Below are positions 13,701-24,912 of a DNA stretch of 62,000 nt, piece after piece. Under the pieces are notes generated by a model that was given only the letters and a program-made list of their open reading frames with translations, made no database searches and was not told the origin of the DNA. Source of the stretch: Bugula neritina (Eukaryota > Bryozoa > Gymnolaemata > Cheilostomatida > Bugulidae); assembly GCA_964035545.1 (NCBI GenBank), contig OZ037765.1, positions 1,835,001 through 1,897,000 of the forward strand, given 5' to 3'. A program made the translations under genes and the position numbers. The stretch's first letter is position 1. The number at the start of each line of letters is the position of its first letter.

Positions 13701-16700
13701 TCTCCAGTAGCTCTTGTAGCGTAATAGTTAGCACGCTGGCTTGCAAGTTAGAAGTCGGAAGTTCAATTCCCAGTCTGGGCATTTATTTTTCAGAATACAG
13801 TAGCAAATTTTCTTGTAATAAAGCACTTACTTTTTTCCTTTGTCACACTTATGTTCGCCGCTGTACTTCCCACCTGTGGTGACATGCTCATAGATTTCTG
13901 GCAGCGCACTTGCAAATATTACCTGCCAAATGTAAAAGTATTTTTATTATTATTCAACTGAGTTTACATAATCACTTTGAGATTCTTTCACTCATCTTAT
14001 CATAGACATGATGACTCTATGATAGCAATTGGTATAGTATTAAATAAATATTTGTTCTAACTAACATGCCAACATACATATTCAATGGTATATGTGGTTC
14101 CCACAGGTTCAAATAAAATTTATGTAAATAAAAGAATAAGAAATATATGTTATAATATTGCATAATTGCGTCAACGACAAATTTTTAAACTCCTACACAA
14201 TGGTGATGCTTTTGCAATTAGTAGCAGCTTCTTGACAATTTCTAGTTGAAAGATTGTTGCTTTTATTCTCTTGCTAACTTACTTTTCCTGTTATTGATTA
14301 TAGCAAGGTTAAAGTTTGGTTTCACTCAAGTTGAATTTATATTTTACAGTAACTCAATTTAATCAATAATAAAATTTTCTCTTCAATGTTTAACAATATT
14401 GGATCTCAAAACTGTAATTCCCATTATTTTAATAAACTGGCAATGCAAAGCATTAATGTTATAAATAACCAAACTAATTGACCCAAGCTTGGTTAGTAAC
14501 ATGCTTAGCTGTAAAAATTTTGCCATAGCCTCTGTTGCACATATAAACATTTGGTTGAGAAGTTTAACATACAGGTACTATTTAAGTATTACAACAGCAT
14601 ATTGTGGGACCTAAAGCTATGCCAAATATGCAATATTATTGATAATTTAGCTTATTGTCTAATAAAACTATCCAAAGATGTATCATTAATTTTTTATAGA
14701 GTGGAAAAGGCTGTAAAATTATGAAGCTACATAAAAAGAAAGTTTGGAAATTTAAAAAAAATTATATCATATCACATTTTAAATCATATATCAATAAGTA
14801 GCATGAACTTTTATATAGCAAATGTTTTATGAACTATAAATAAAATATATGCTAGATATAAATAGCATGCATGGTTTTTTACTATTTTAAAACTGCAAAA
14901 CACCTCAACTAATTACACACAGCTAAAATATGATATTTTTATTTATTAGAGATGTACTACAAAAGTCATTTTGCCAAATTTTTTATAAGCTCAATAAATA
15001 ATTTGTAAGGGTGCCTCATACCTCGCCCCAGAAACTCTTAAACTAGTTGCTTAAACTGCAGTCACTTACTAACTCATTTCTGTGTAGCTTAAATATTAAT
15101 CATCACCTTTAAAAAAACTTTTTGCTCACAAAAACTTAATTTTTTTAAAAGTTTATGATCAATAATCAATTAAAAGAAAACATACACTTACCATATATAA
15201 ATTGTAACAAATCTCATGTATATATAAATAAATATGCTAGCAACATTAAATTTTGCTGAATAATAAAATATAGAATTATTTTCAACACACTGTATTTAAA
15301 AAGTTGAAATTTTAGTGTCTCAAATTCTTTAAATTTTTGAAATGACATAAATTAATTTTTGTTTTCAAAAAGTTTCATATACTATAATAAAAAAAAGAAA
15401 ATGCAAAAACTTTTATTAAAACTTCAAAATCAAATTCATTAGTTTGTCATAGATGACAGTTTTGTCAACTTTATATTAAACAAAATTACACTAACTTTGC
15501 CTTTACAACACAGTTATACCACTACATGGTTTTGAAAGCATTGCTACGAAACCTTACCATTCCGCCCATAATAATGAAGATCATGAATATCCTTCCCAGG
15601 GTGGTCTTAGCCACAATATCTCCATAACCAACTGTTGATGACGTCACCAGTATAAAGTATACACATTCCCAGAATCCAACTTTGTGAGCATTAGAAAAGT
15701 TTTTCCAGGGGTCTCCAGAATTTTCTACCTGTAAAGGTTGTCATGCAGGTGAGGCTTAAAGAATGTGTCAGTAGTTTGAAATTATGTCACATCCAAAAAC
15801 TAGTTTAGAACTTTAGTATATAAAGATGCCAATGATAATTGCTTAATAAATTTGTTTATAGCTGCCACCAAAATCTCAAACCTAAAGTTTCAGTGACTAT
15901 GCCAATAGCTTTGATTGAAATGCAAATGGTCTTTAAAAATATTTTTTATAAAAGCATAGTTTTCCAAAATTTAAAACTAACCAGTTAAAACGCACATATC
16001 TAAACTTTCAAAAACATGAATTTTAATTTGGAAAAAAGTTATGTGTTATTAGCCTAGTAGATTTAAAGAACTTACGAGGTGTATAAGCCCGGCTCCAGTC
16101 AACCAGAAGCTCAGAAACATGGAGAGAAAGTAGGCTAGCCGTATATGGCTGTTGGTCTTTAGGATATTCAAGTATTGCAAGATATCGGGTATGTTCAGTA
16201 GACGTAACGCTCTCAGAAATCTCAACCCTGAAACATTTTATTCTCTACAGATCATTGCTTTTATATTTCGTGGAATTTGTGTTTGAAGCCATGCAATTAA
16301 CACACATAGTTTGTCTTTTTGTAATACATTTCTTACATTCCTGACGATTTATCAAAGCTTAAAAAATATTAAACTCTAAGATTAATACTTTAAGATCGAT
16401 TAAATTGACTATTGAAACAGTAATTTATATATATTAATCATATATAAGAGTTGAATAAACTATGTCACGATGCATGGTTACTCTATCTAGCAATAAAATA
16501 TAGTATAAATCATCATTGATGTCTATTAGCCCTAACATGCAGAGGTAGAAAGATTTGGTTATGCTCTATAATGCTACGTACTTTAATGGCCTTGTGCCAT
16601 CTAGCATTGAATAATCATCGGCTAAGTAATGTAAAGGGGCAACCGGGCCACATGATTGTATTTTTGAAAAATTTATAATGCTTAGTTTTAACATTTTTGT

Positions 16701-19700
16701 TCTCCTAAATTGTAAAATAAACCAGCACAGTGTATAAAACATTATAATTCTTTCATTTAGAATCGTATAAGGCACGTGAATGTAAATAACATAAAACATG
16801 TTTAAATAATAAGAAAGTCGGAAAATGTTATTGAAGATAATTTAAGGTTTAGCAATTAATACGATGCATTGTAAACCCGAAGGACATATCTGTGAAAAAA
16901 TGGCTAAGTTTTACAGCGCAAAACTCAATTTTAATAGCAAAATTAACAAATGAATAATTATTATGTTTCATTAATTAAATTAACATCAAACAATCTTCCT
17001 CACCAATCCAGCTTCGATCTAGATAGATAGCTACAAAAGATGGGGTGATAGTGAAGTAGTCCACCCATGAGTATAGTTCAAACAAGAACCACAGTCTGTC
17101 TTGTGCTGCAACAAACTATACAGACAAAAAATTGCGTTAATAATTAATTTATAAGAAAAACCTGCAATGTTTTTAAACACAAAACATGTTTTTAAATAGT
17201 AATTAACATTAAAGTATTTTATACCAGAGCTTTTATAGAGTTAGTATAAATGAATTAATAGTAAAAACTAGCGCAAAAAATATTTTTAAAAATTGCTTTC
17301 AACTTTGAGTTAATGTCTTTATTAGAAAGCAATAGTTGGCTGTAATTACTAAGCAAATTTTAGTAAAGGAATTTTCATAGAGCTTGCAGTATCTGAAAAT
17401 TGTCTAGTAAAAACACCCTTATAAAAATTCTAGCTTTAAAAATATTTACTAAAGCAATCTTGAATGTAATAAAACTACTTGCAGTAGAAATGGATCTTCA
17501 GTGAAAATACTAAATATAGAAAATCTGTCAAGCAGTGCTAATATTGTCAGTTATTCCCCCACCTACCTATCTATTAACTTACTAACTCAATTACTCACTC
17601 ACTCACTAACTAGATTAATCACTCACCCAATCACTCACTCACTCACTAACTAAATTAATCACTCACTCAATCATTTACTCACACATTAACTAACTTGATT
17701 ACTTACTCACTCACTTACTCACTCACCGACCCATTTACTTACTAACTAACTCATCTACCCAATCACTCACTCAGACTCGTGCATAGTGTGCTTCCTTTTG
17801 GATGTAAGTAAAATATTTCACTTTCAATTTTTTCCAACTTGGCACAGGGAAAAATTATGCTTACTTTCAGTCAAAATTAAATTTTATCTCTATATCAAAA
17901 AATTATTCGAATGCGCTAATTTGGGGTTTAAAATGAAAAATTATAAAAAAGAGCATTTCACATGTTTAAAGACTTGTAGCAAACCAACTGCATGCTAAGC
18001 AGTTGCTAACTAGTTTGCAATTAGTTGGCAACTAATTATCTAGTTATGTTATTAACTTTTTTCATATTTCCCACAATAGAAACCAATACTTTATCTCATC
18101 ATAGCAAATTACTAGTTGATTAAGTGACAATATACACTGGGGAACAGTTACTAAGACTAAGTTCTTTTCTAAATTAGTACTAAAAGAGAAGGGGTGGTTA
18201 TAGGCCCCCACTTACCCTGAGTATGAAGTACAGCATGAAGAATATGTTAAATGCGAGATCAACTTGTTGTGTGGTGCTGGTGGCCCATTGGACACACTGT
18301 TCAATATCTCTCCTGGGACAACCATAGTTTCGATAAGACATGTATGATATATACTATCTATATAGATGATATAGTGCATATACGACAATATAGAATAAAA
18401 ATAGAATGAACAAAGTGCACATACTAGCATAATATATAGAATAGACATAGATGATATCGTGCATATTCTATATACATCAGATAGAATAGATGTAGAATAA
18501 ATATGGTGCATATACTATAATATATTATAAATATAGGTTAAAATCTGTTATACAATAATACATTGTAAATATAGATGAATAGTGCTTATAATATAACATA
18601 GAGCAGATGAAAGAGTGGTCAATATTATGCAGCCAATAAGCTATGACATTAAACCGTAATTTAAAACATAGATTCCAAAGAAACAAAATATATTTCATAT
18701 GAAATTAAACATATAAAAGAGAGTTTATTTTACAGGATATATAGATGTTTACCATGTGATATATACATTATCATATTGTGTGCAATAACAGTAGCAAATA
18801 TACTAGAAACAAGTTCACAACTTAACCCACCCTTCACGGATAAAATTTAAAATAATCATTGGAATCGATTCCAATACTTGCATTTAAATTTGTTTCAGAA
18901 ATTCCTAACTGAAATATTAAAAATAATATGCAAATATTTTGAAACCCAGCAGTTAAACATGTTTTTATTGTGATATTTCTAAACTTCTACCAAATTTTAT
19001 ACCAATTTATTTTTTGTCCATTGGAATAATGTTTATATTATAATTGTATAGCAAGGAGTAGCTTGCATCAACATGGCTGTATCATGATTCGCAAGCTGAA
19101 AGTTGGAGTATAAAAACAACATTTGAAAGCCTATTGATTGAAAGATACAATTCAAGTACACTTGTATATTCATGGGTGCTAGAAGCTCTGACATTTACAG
19201 TTTCCAATAATTGGGTGTACATATGCCAATATGGTGTAAATGTCATCAGAGAAAATATGAAGTACTGCAACAGAAACTAGCAGTTATACTTATATATATC
19301 ATATATTATACTAGTTATATAATATTATATAATGAATAGTTATATACTAGATATGTGTACATGTAACTTACCCCTCTGCATCTATAAAGTATATTATTAG
19401 TGAAGCAAGACTCAGAAAGAACACAAACACCACCTAAAATATAAAAGAAACTTTAATTAACATCAAAGTATACTTTATATATTCAATTGGCTGACATAAT
19501 AGATAATTTCCATAAACAATAAATGCCTACAGGTAAGAAAACTAATTACCACAGCATCATATAGAATCTAGCTGTCATCAGAGATGAAAATTAGCTTGAG
19601 CCAAACAGCACTGTTTCTCAAATTAAAAAAAAACTGAAATCATCAATATTATGCAAGTATTACATAATGAACAGAGCTTCAGCTTAAAGTTTGTCCACTG

Positions 19701-22700
19701 TTAGATAGTATTATTTAATAGCTTTCCACTTTTTCGGAATTTTATAGCTTTTGGAAAAGTTAAAGCTTTCTGCCCAACACAGATTGCGAGATGTACATAA
19801 AATAAAATAAAAGGATTGTCCCACAAAAAGGTTATGTAAGACAAAATGATATCCAACTATAGAATGATATGTTGGCAGAGAGCAGCGTGGTCTAGGGGTC
19901 AGAGGCTAGTTTGCCTAGCATGAAGTTATGGGTTCCAACCCTGACAAAGGTCATTGGTGATGTTAGGAAGAACATCCAGTCATAATTGCTTCTGTGCCTC
20001 ATTTAAAAATAAGTCCTTAGCCTAATTCAACAAAAAAACCCTTCCATGGGGGGGGGGGTTTTCTCACAGGAATGGTGACTATAAACTTGCATGAATTTTT
20101 TATAAATGATATGTTGTCAATTTATAGAGGATATTGTCACAGTAGACATCTATGCATTTGCTAGAACTATAATGTTGGTAGAAATCTAGAAGATTAAATG
20201 GTCTAATAATATAGAAGAGCTTCATTTAAAGTTTAAACCCTTTGATGTTTTGTTCCATTGTGTCAATTTAACTATATAGTGCCGGCCATCTAATTGCATG
20301 CAACTAGGGCCAAACTCTAAAGTCTAAACCAGACTGTAGATAACTACAGAAGTGAGTTATCTTTATAACCTTTTCATGGCTGTCAGAACTATGCCTTTGA
20401 AGATTGCCCAAACTTTACTTGGTTGTTTGATAATAATCTAAGGAAAATCTCTACTTTAGCATTGTTGGCACCATAGCGTTGTAACATGTACGTGTTGTAT
20501 GATATATTAAATATGCAGGTACATAGCATAGTGATATACTGAAAGGGTATCTTAAGTGTTTTTAGCATTTAAAAATGTCTCATATTATAATATAATTACA
20601 TTATAATATACTATAATTCTTCTTTAAAAGGGGTTCAAATCCTCCACAGGGATAAATTCTTCAGCCTAATGTGATGTCAAATCTGACATCATGGTATTCA
20701 CATATATATTACAGTAATATATACACACTATGATGATATATGAGCGATCTATAAATAGCATAGGAATGCTATACCAGCAGCACGTACGTTGCTGTTTCAT
20801 GTTTCAGGAACAATAGGAATATTTGCTAAAGGTTATAAAGAAATAACTAATTACAGCATGAAAACTTCCTCTACTCAGCTATGGTGTGTATCTTTATTAT
20901 ACTGTATATATAGCTACATTGTGATACTAGTACACAGTGTTACATTAACAGCGTACCTATCAATACTATTAGTATCCGTAGGCTTACTGTATAATGTTTT
21001 CATGGTAATATGTATCATGTAATATAAGTAACACAGTATACTATGTTATTGTAGCCTGCTACAGTCATGTGGCAGTGCAGCACAGTGAATTGGGGCCAGA
21101 ATAGAATGGATGTGTTAAATTTGCTATAAACTTGCACTTGGTTTTGGCGTTTGAAAAGTGTTGCCTTTATTTGCCAGCCCCTAGAAGCCTAGTAGTCAAC
21201 TTTTGGATCTAAAGTTAGAATTACACACCAGAGGTTTAAAAATCTTTGTTGTGGTCAAAAACCATGCATAGATGAGTTAAAATGACCAGCCTAAATCGTA
21301 AAGTATTATGCAATAATTTCCATCCAAGATTAGATAAAACCACAACTTGATTTACAACTGTCTGTATAGAATGGGCAAACAACTAGAAACCCCAACTAAA
21401 TAATGATATGTTGGAATCACAGGCTAATCTGGGTAACCCACTCTGGTTAAATGAATTTACACTCTATCATTAATTAACGATCTATGCACCAAGTCACTGT
21501 ATAGGACTCAAAATGCTCCAACTGAAAAATGTAATTGTGTTAGTCACTGACTTTAAAAATATGCAAATTGATAATCTAATTTCTAACAAGTCACAACTCT
21601 AATCTTTAGAAAGTATAACGATAGAAGTATGTAGCAGTCGCTCACAAATTCACATTAACTCTTCTATAGCTCAATGGGCTGTAAAAGCAATCTAATTTGG
21701 TGTGCACAAGCAATGACTATGGACACATTAAATAATTACCCCACATTTGTGAAAGTTAGCATTGTGCAGCTTTTGGGCTGCAAAAGAATAATAGTCTACT
21801 TTAAATACACCAAATGTATGTTTTAATCAGGACTGTGGCTATTTTGGGATTTACTTCAAGAAAAGTAACACAAAACCTTTTATTCATTTTTTTACTTTTA
21901 GACTTCAAATTCGTTGAAAATATTTGATAGACAACTGGGTCAGGCAGCGTCTAGACTGCCAAACATTATGGCTTCTTATTTTCTATAACAGTTGACATTG
22001 TTTGTAATTATATCATTTTCACTCCTTCTATCTCCCCTCTCCCCCTCCTCCCCCACCCCCATGTAGAGATGATGAAGTAGATAAAACAATCCAAGTCTAT
22101 TAACTCATGTAAATACAGAAACTCGGTAAAATGTTACCCCATTTAGCATCTTCTGTTTCAATGCGTCACGTGTTAACCATATATACCTATCATTAAAATA
22201 TTACACTCGAATATTAATTCAAAAGATATGTTCCATAAAAGAAGGCCATAGTTTGACATACACAGTTCATTAATATATAAACTGCACTATTTCTAAATTC
22301 TGATTGTGGATTTATTTTTCACAGAATGTAAAATACGAGATCTGATGGCGTTTCCAAGTTTGAGGCTCTTCAATGACATATAAAATGGTGGAAGATATGC
22401 TAGGATTACACTCAACACTGCACCAGCTGTGACATAATGATTATAGAGAAGTTATAGCTACATACAAAACTCTATGAATTTGTTTCCTAATAGAGATAAG
22501 TGAAAGAGATGACATACAATATAATTATCCTGTAAACATGTCAAATTATCTCAAAGTTATTATATTTCATATGACACTTGGGAGGTGCATTAGTGGTGTG
22601 ATATGTTTGAATATGAGCTGCAAGCAATCAAAAACAGCATACTTTTTGATAGATATATTTCAATTTTTTAGTGCTGCAAGCACTATTTTAGCAGCCAAAA

Positions 22701-23261
22701 ATGGAATTAAGATTCATAGCTTTCCTCCATATCTAAAATAGTTTTTCAGTTATTAATTATGGACTTTCAAGTATCTCTGTTCTCTTTTTTCACAAAGACC
22801 ATGACTCATAATGTGTCTAAAACATCATGACTCATAAAGTGTCAGACACACCTTGACTCATAAGGTATCTCGCGTACTATGACTCATAAAGTGTCGGACA
22901 CACCATGACTCATCAAACTCACCAGAATTCTGCCGCTGTTAGTCTGACCAGAAATGAGTTCTCCTGCCCAGTCTTTAGCAACCGTCAGGCACCCGATGTC
23001 GGCGCTTCTGTTATGAGTCAGCAAACTTTTCTGCTGCTGAGGATCTGCAATTTTATGAATTTTTCGACTCCTCTTGCTGATACACTTATAACATCCGCTG
23101 ATGCACCGTCCACAAATGACAAGAGTTAAAGCAGTGAGAAAAGAGATCAGACTGGAAAGGAAGAAGTAGTGCCAATGCGGGTTGGTGTTGCTGCACGTGC
23201 CGATAATGTCCGTAGTGCCCATGGTGCTAGTTGAGTTAGCCAATGTCTGATTGCTGACCAT
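1799..23261 (-). CDS. slo (KCNMA1 orthologue): BK (Slo1-type) calcium- and voltage-gated potassium channel alpha subunit, 5' two thirds of the gene (partial)
   Basis: Large-conductance K+ channel of the plasma membrane, opened by depolarisation and Ca2+. Coding exons in gene order: 23261-22923, 19433-19372, 18312-18216, 17115-17004, 16227-16076, 15728-15558, 13922-13831, 12860-12750, 9804-9699, 6788-6636, 6213-6058, 2800-2688, 2549-2391, 1875-1799. All phases match; about 633 residues are in the window. The Met at 23261 is the first after an in-frame stop. Visible: extracellular N-terminus with NxS/T sites at residues 4 and 9; S0 about 30-52; S1 about 112-132; S2 in exon 3; S4 with the spaced arginines [10 protein letters not shown] in exon 5; filter TVGYGD at about 286-291 in exon 6; RCK1 from HIVVCGHI (about 343), including [22 protein letters not shown]2 and the calcium bowl lie beyond the left edge. 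Overall pattern is Slo1 rather than Slo2/Slo3 (S0 present, KDWAG linker), judged by eye. Confidence 0.96.
2801..6057. other. BK intron between exons 11 and 12
   Basis: AT-rich. Apart from the 14-bp minisatellite at 3729-3918 I see no exon or gene. Small alternative exons are common here in BK genes, but none stands out. Confidence 0.6.
3729..3918. repeat. 14-bp minisatellite (CAACTAGCAACTGT)n
   Basis: About 13 copies alternate AACTAG and AATTAG, inside the BK intron between exons 11 and 12. The same motif recurs at 26889-26970 in another gene. Confidence 0.92.
6515..6650 (-). repeat. 30-bp tandem repeat spanning the BK exon 10 donor site
   Basis: Copies begin at 6541, 6571, 6601 and 6631, exactly 30 bp apart, with a degenerate fifth near 6515. 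On the plus strand each reads CCTACCTT..TGTGGTACTGCA or a close variant. The copy at 6631 is the real exon edge and donor. Copies 6601 and 6571 keep AAG-GTAGGT-like and AA-GTAGG-like donors. Confidence 0.9.
6636..6788 (-). CDS. BK channel exon 10 (RCK1 segment) with a duplicated 5' splice site
   Basis: This 51-codon exon encodes the RCK1 stretch with [20 protein letters not shown] and ends MQYHNK before GTAGGT. The last part of the exon plus the donor is repeated every 30 bp in the intron. The next copy (AGTAAG then GTAGGT, exon edge at 6606) is also a good donor. Its use would add ten codons in frame, ending HSK. The third copy runs into TGA. The annotated edge is the one matching the BK family; use of the second donor is a prediction. 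Confidence 0.93.
8790..9682. repeat. 11-bp minisatellite (CACTACACTGT)n, about 0.9 kb, abutting BK exon 9
   Basis: Imperfect arrays of CACTACACTGT / CACTATACTGT with variant units (ACAAGATTGTC, ATAATCTC) end about 20 nt from the exon 9 donor at 9698. An 11-bp unit shifts frame each copy, so all three plus frames stay open and give artificial HCHYTVT proteins. Confidence 0.95.
9996..10063. repeat. (GAGT)n microsatellite
   Basis: About 17 copies of the tetranucleotide, in the BK intron between exons 8 and 9. Confidence 0.95.
13709..13780 (+). mobile_element. tRNA-like sequence (SINE head or tRNA pseudogene)
   Basis: About 72 nt with a box A-like TAGCGTAATAGTTAGCACG and box B-like GTTCAATTCCC, plus an anticodon-arm-like CTGGC..GTTAG around TTGCAA. 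The acceptor stem does not pair, so a working tRNA is unlikely. It lies about 50 nt downstream (gene sense) of the BK exon 7 donor. Confidence 0.5.
13923..19371. other. BK introns between exons 2 and 7
   Basis: AT-rich introns separating exons 6, 5, 4 and 3. They hold the ACTC repeat and a degenerate ATAGAATAGA-type repeat around 18330-18600, with no other gene. Confidence 0.6.
17571..17776. repeat. Degenerate (ACTC/ACTA)n repeat
   Basis: Imperfect tetranucleotide array with CACTCACTCACTAACTA-type units in the BK intron between exons 3 and 4. Confidence 0.8.
19881..20098 (+). mobile_element. tRNA-derived SINE-like element (copy A)
   Basis: A tRNA-like head with Pol III box A (TGGTCTAGGGG) and box B (GGTTCCAACCC) is followed by a body with GGTCATTGGTGATGTTAGGA and GTCATAATT. 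The 3' part has AAAAAAACCC and TTCTCACAGGAATGG. Head-to-body order and body identity with the copy at 57789 support a SINE family. It lies in the BK intron between exons 1 and 2. Confidence 0.8.
20628..20675 (+). mobile_element. Short SINE-related fragment
   Basis: GGGGTTCAAATCCTCCACAGG resembles a box B region, and TTCTTCAGCCTAATG is close to TCCTTAGCCTAATTC of the 19881 element. Weak evidence. Confidence 0.3.
22795..22915 (-). repeat. Tandem repeat abutting the BK exon 1 donor
   Basis: Four imperfect units of about 28-33 bp contain TATGAGTCATGGTGTGTC and GACACTT (minus strand). They begin about 10 nt after the GTGAGT donor of coding exon 1. The donor itself is not clearly inside the unit. 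Confidence 0.8.
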
Positions 23262-24912
23262 GTTGATGCCGCAGTCTTTTCTATCTGATAAAGTCCAGTA
23301 GTAGCTTTCAAATACATGTAGAGTGTATGAGAACCCTCAGGTACTGTGAGAGCGCTGGCTCAGGTCTACACTCGCATTGAAAATAATTATCACTCAACGT
23401 GGCCATTAATAAAGCAAGTGCCAATCTATAAAAATATCATTACTTTCCTATAAAGCTATCGGTCAAGCAAACATTCATAAATGTTTCCTATACTACGTTG
23501 TAGTGTATTGAATAGCACCTTGCAGAAAGAGCACCTGTTAGACAGTGGCAATGCCTTTGCCACTCTCCTGACACTAGAACTCAGCTGATGACATAGCCCT
23601 ATGATTAATCAATGAGATGCCTTGCAGCTAGTAGGAGCACAAAATATGCTGGTCATGCTCTATGTGGTACTAGTCAGTATTGCAATAATAAGTTTATTTT
23701 GGAGTTCTCCACCAGTAAAGAATAAAGGGTGGAAAACTTCAAATACTTCTACATCTCCCACAGGAAATGCAAATTTCATACTCAGTAATTATAATAACAT
23801 CAGATATTTTGTATTAAGTGAGCATTGAACATGAATTTATCTTCTGTAAAGGTTTGTTGTCATCTGTATCAGAGTTCCTTTAGCCTTAGAAACAATCTCT
23901 CACTGACATATGACCGGCAAACTACACAGCCACTCATTCACTGTTAACATATTTTAGTGTTCAACTTTATCAAAATATTAAACATAATATCAGCCTTCAT
24001 AATCAGTAGTATTGATTGATGTAACATTTATCTTCTGATAATATATAATGCAATGCTTACAAATGGTTGGCAATGAGTAAGCAACTCCAATAAATAATTT
24101 TGTGTCATTGAGTGATATCGCAATTAAATTTTACAAACAAGGTTTCTATCTTCTTGGTTCCTTTTCTCAAAACTAAATAAGTTGTATAATTGTTACGAGC
24201 ATAAAGAACATTCAATTCCTAAAGGCAAGCACAGTGATTTACCCTGAAACAATGTGTAAGTAATTTACTATATAGTGTAAGTATATATGTGTGCATACTA
24301 TACTAAATTGATCAGTATAGATGCATAGTTTAGTGCTACACATGCACACAGTGGAGACATATACAGTGTGTATAGGGTAATTGAAAATTATATGTTATGA
24401 AGTATGAATAAATACAATCTCAGCATATATGCAGAAAAATACGCATTATTCAGATTATTAGTAGTTGTTTTCTCCTTAGTGCAATATGGTAAATAAGATA
24501 ACTCCTAATTACTGCTTATTGCTACGAGTGTGTGAAGCCATTTTTGTTATATAGAGCAGCATACCAATGCTATTTTACTTACGGCTGTACTTTGATAGAA
24601 ATCAACTGACTACTACAGGATGCTGGAAAATAAGCTTCTATTTCAAATCAACAATCATCAAAAACTCAATGTCGAAGGAATTACTTTGAAAGATAAAGTT
24701 TAGTTTTCATTTAAAATTTAAAAAAATAATCCGGGAGCAAACAAGACAGTTTAAAAATATGTTTTCAAAATCATATTATATTCATTGGTAGTTAATACGC
24801 ATAATAGATAAATTGTAAATATAGTACGCTTACACCCAACAAGCATTTGCAAGTATGAAGATTTGAAAGAAATCAGGTTCATAAATGCAAGAAACGTGTT
24901 TCAATAAATCTG
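23262..24912. other. Intergenic region between BK and the Ly6-domain gene
   Basis: Must hold the BK 5' UTR or promoter (or the start of a longer 5' intron) and the Ly6 gene's 3' UTR. No clear TATA box, CpG cluster or gene is seen. Confidence 0.55.

Larger units (their letters stand above)
19434..22922. other. BK first coding intron (3.5 kb)
   Basis: Contains SINE copy A, a poly(G) run at 20049-20059, a SINE fragment at 20628 and the repeat beside the exon 1 donor. Open frames at 20789-21022 and 22538-22741 are unconvincing. Confidence 0.6.

Noticed and set aside
13709-13780. Functional tRNA gene
   Set aside because: Promoter boxes are present but the acceptor stem does not pair, so it is more likely a SINE head or pseudogene.
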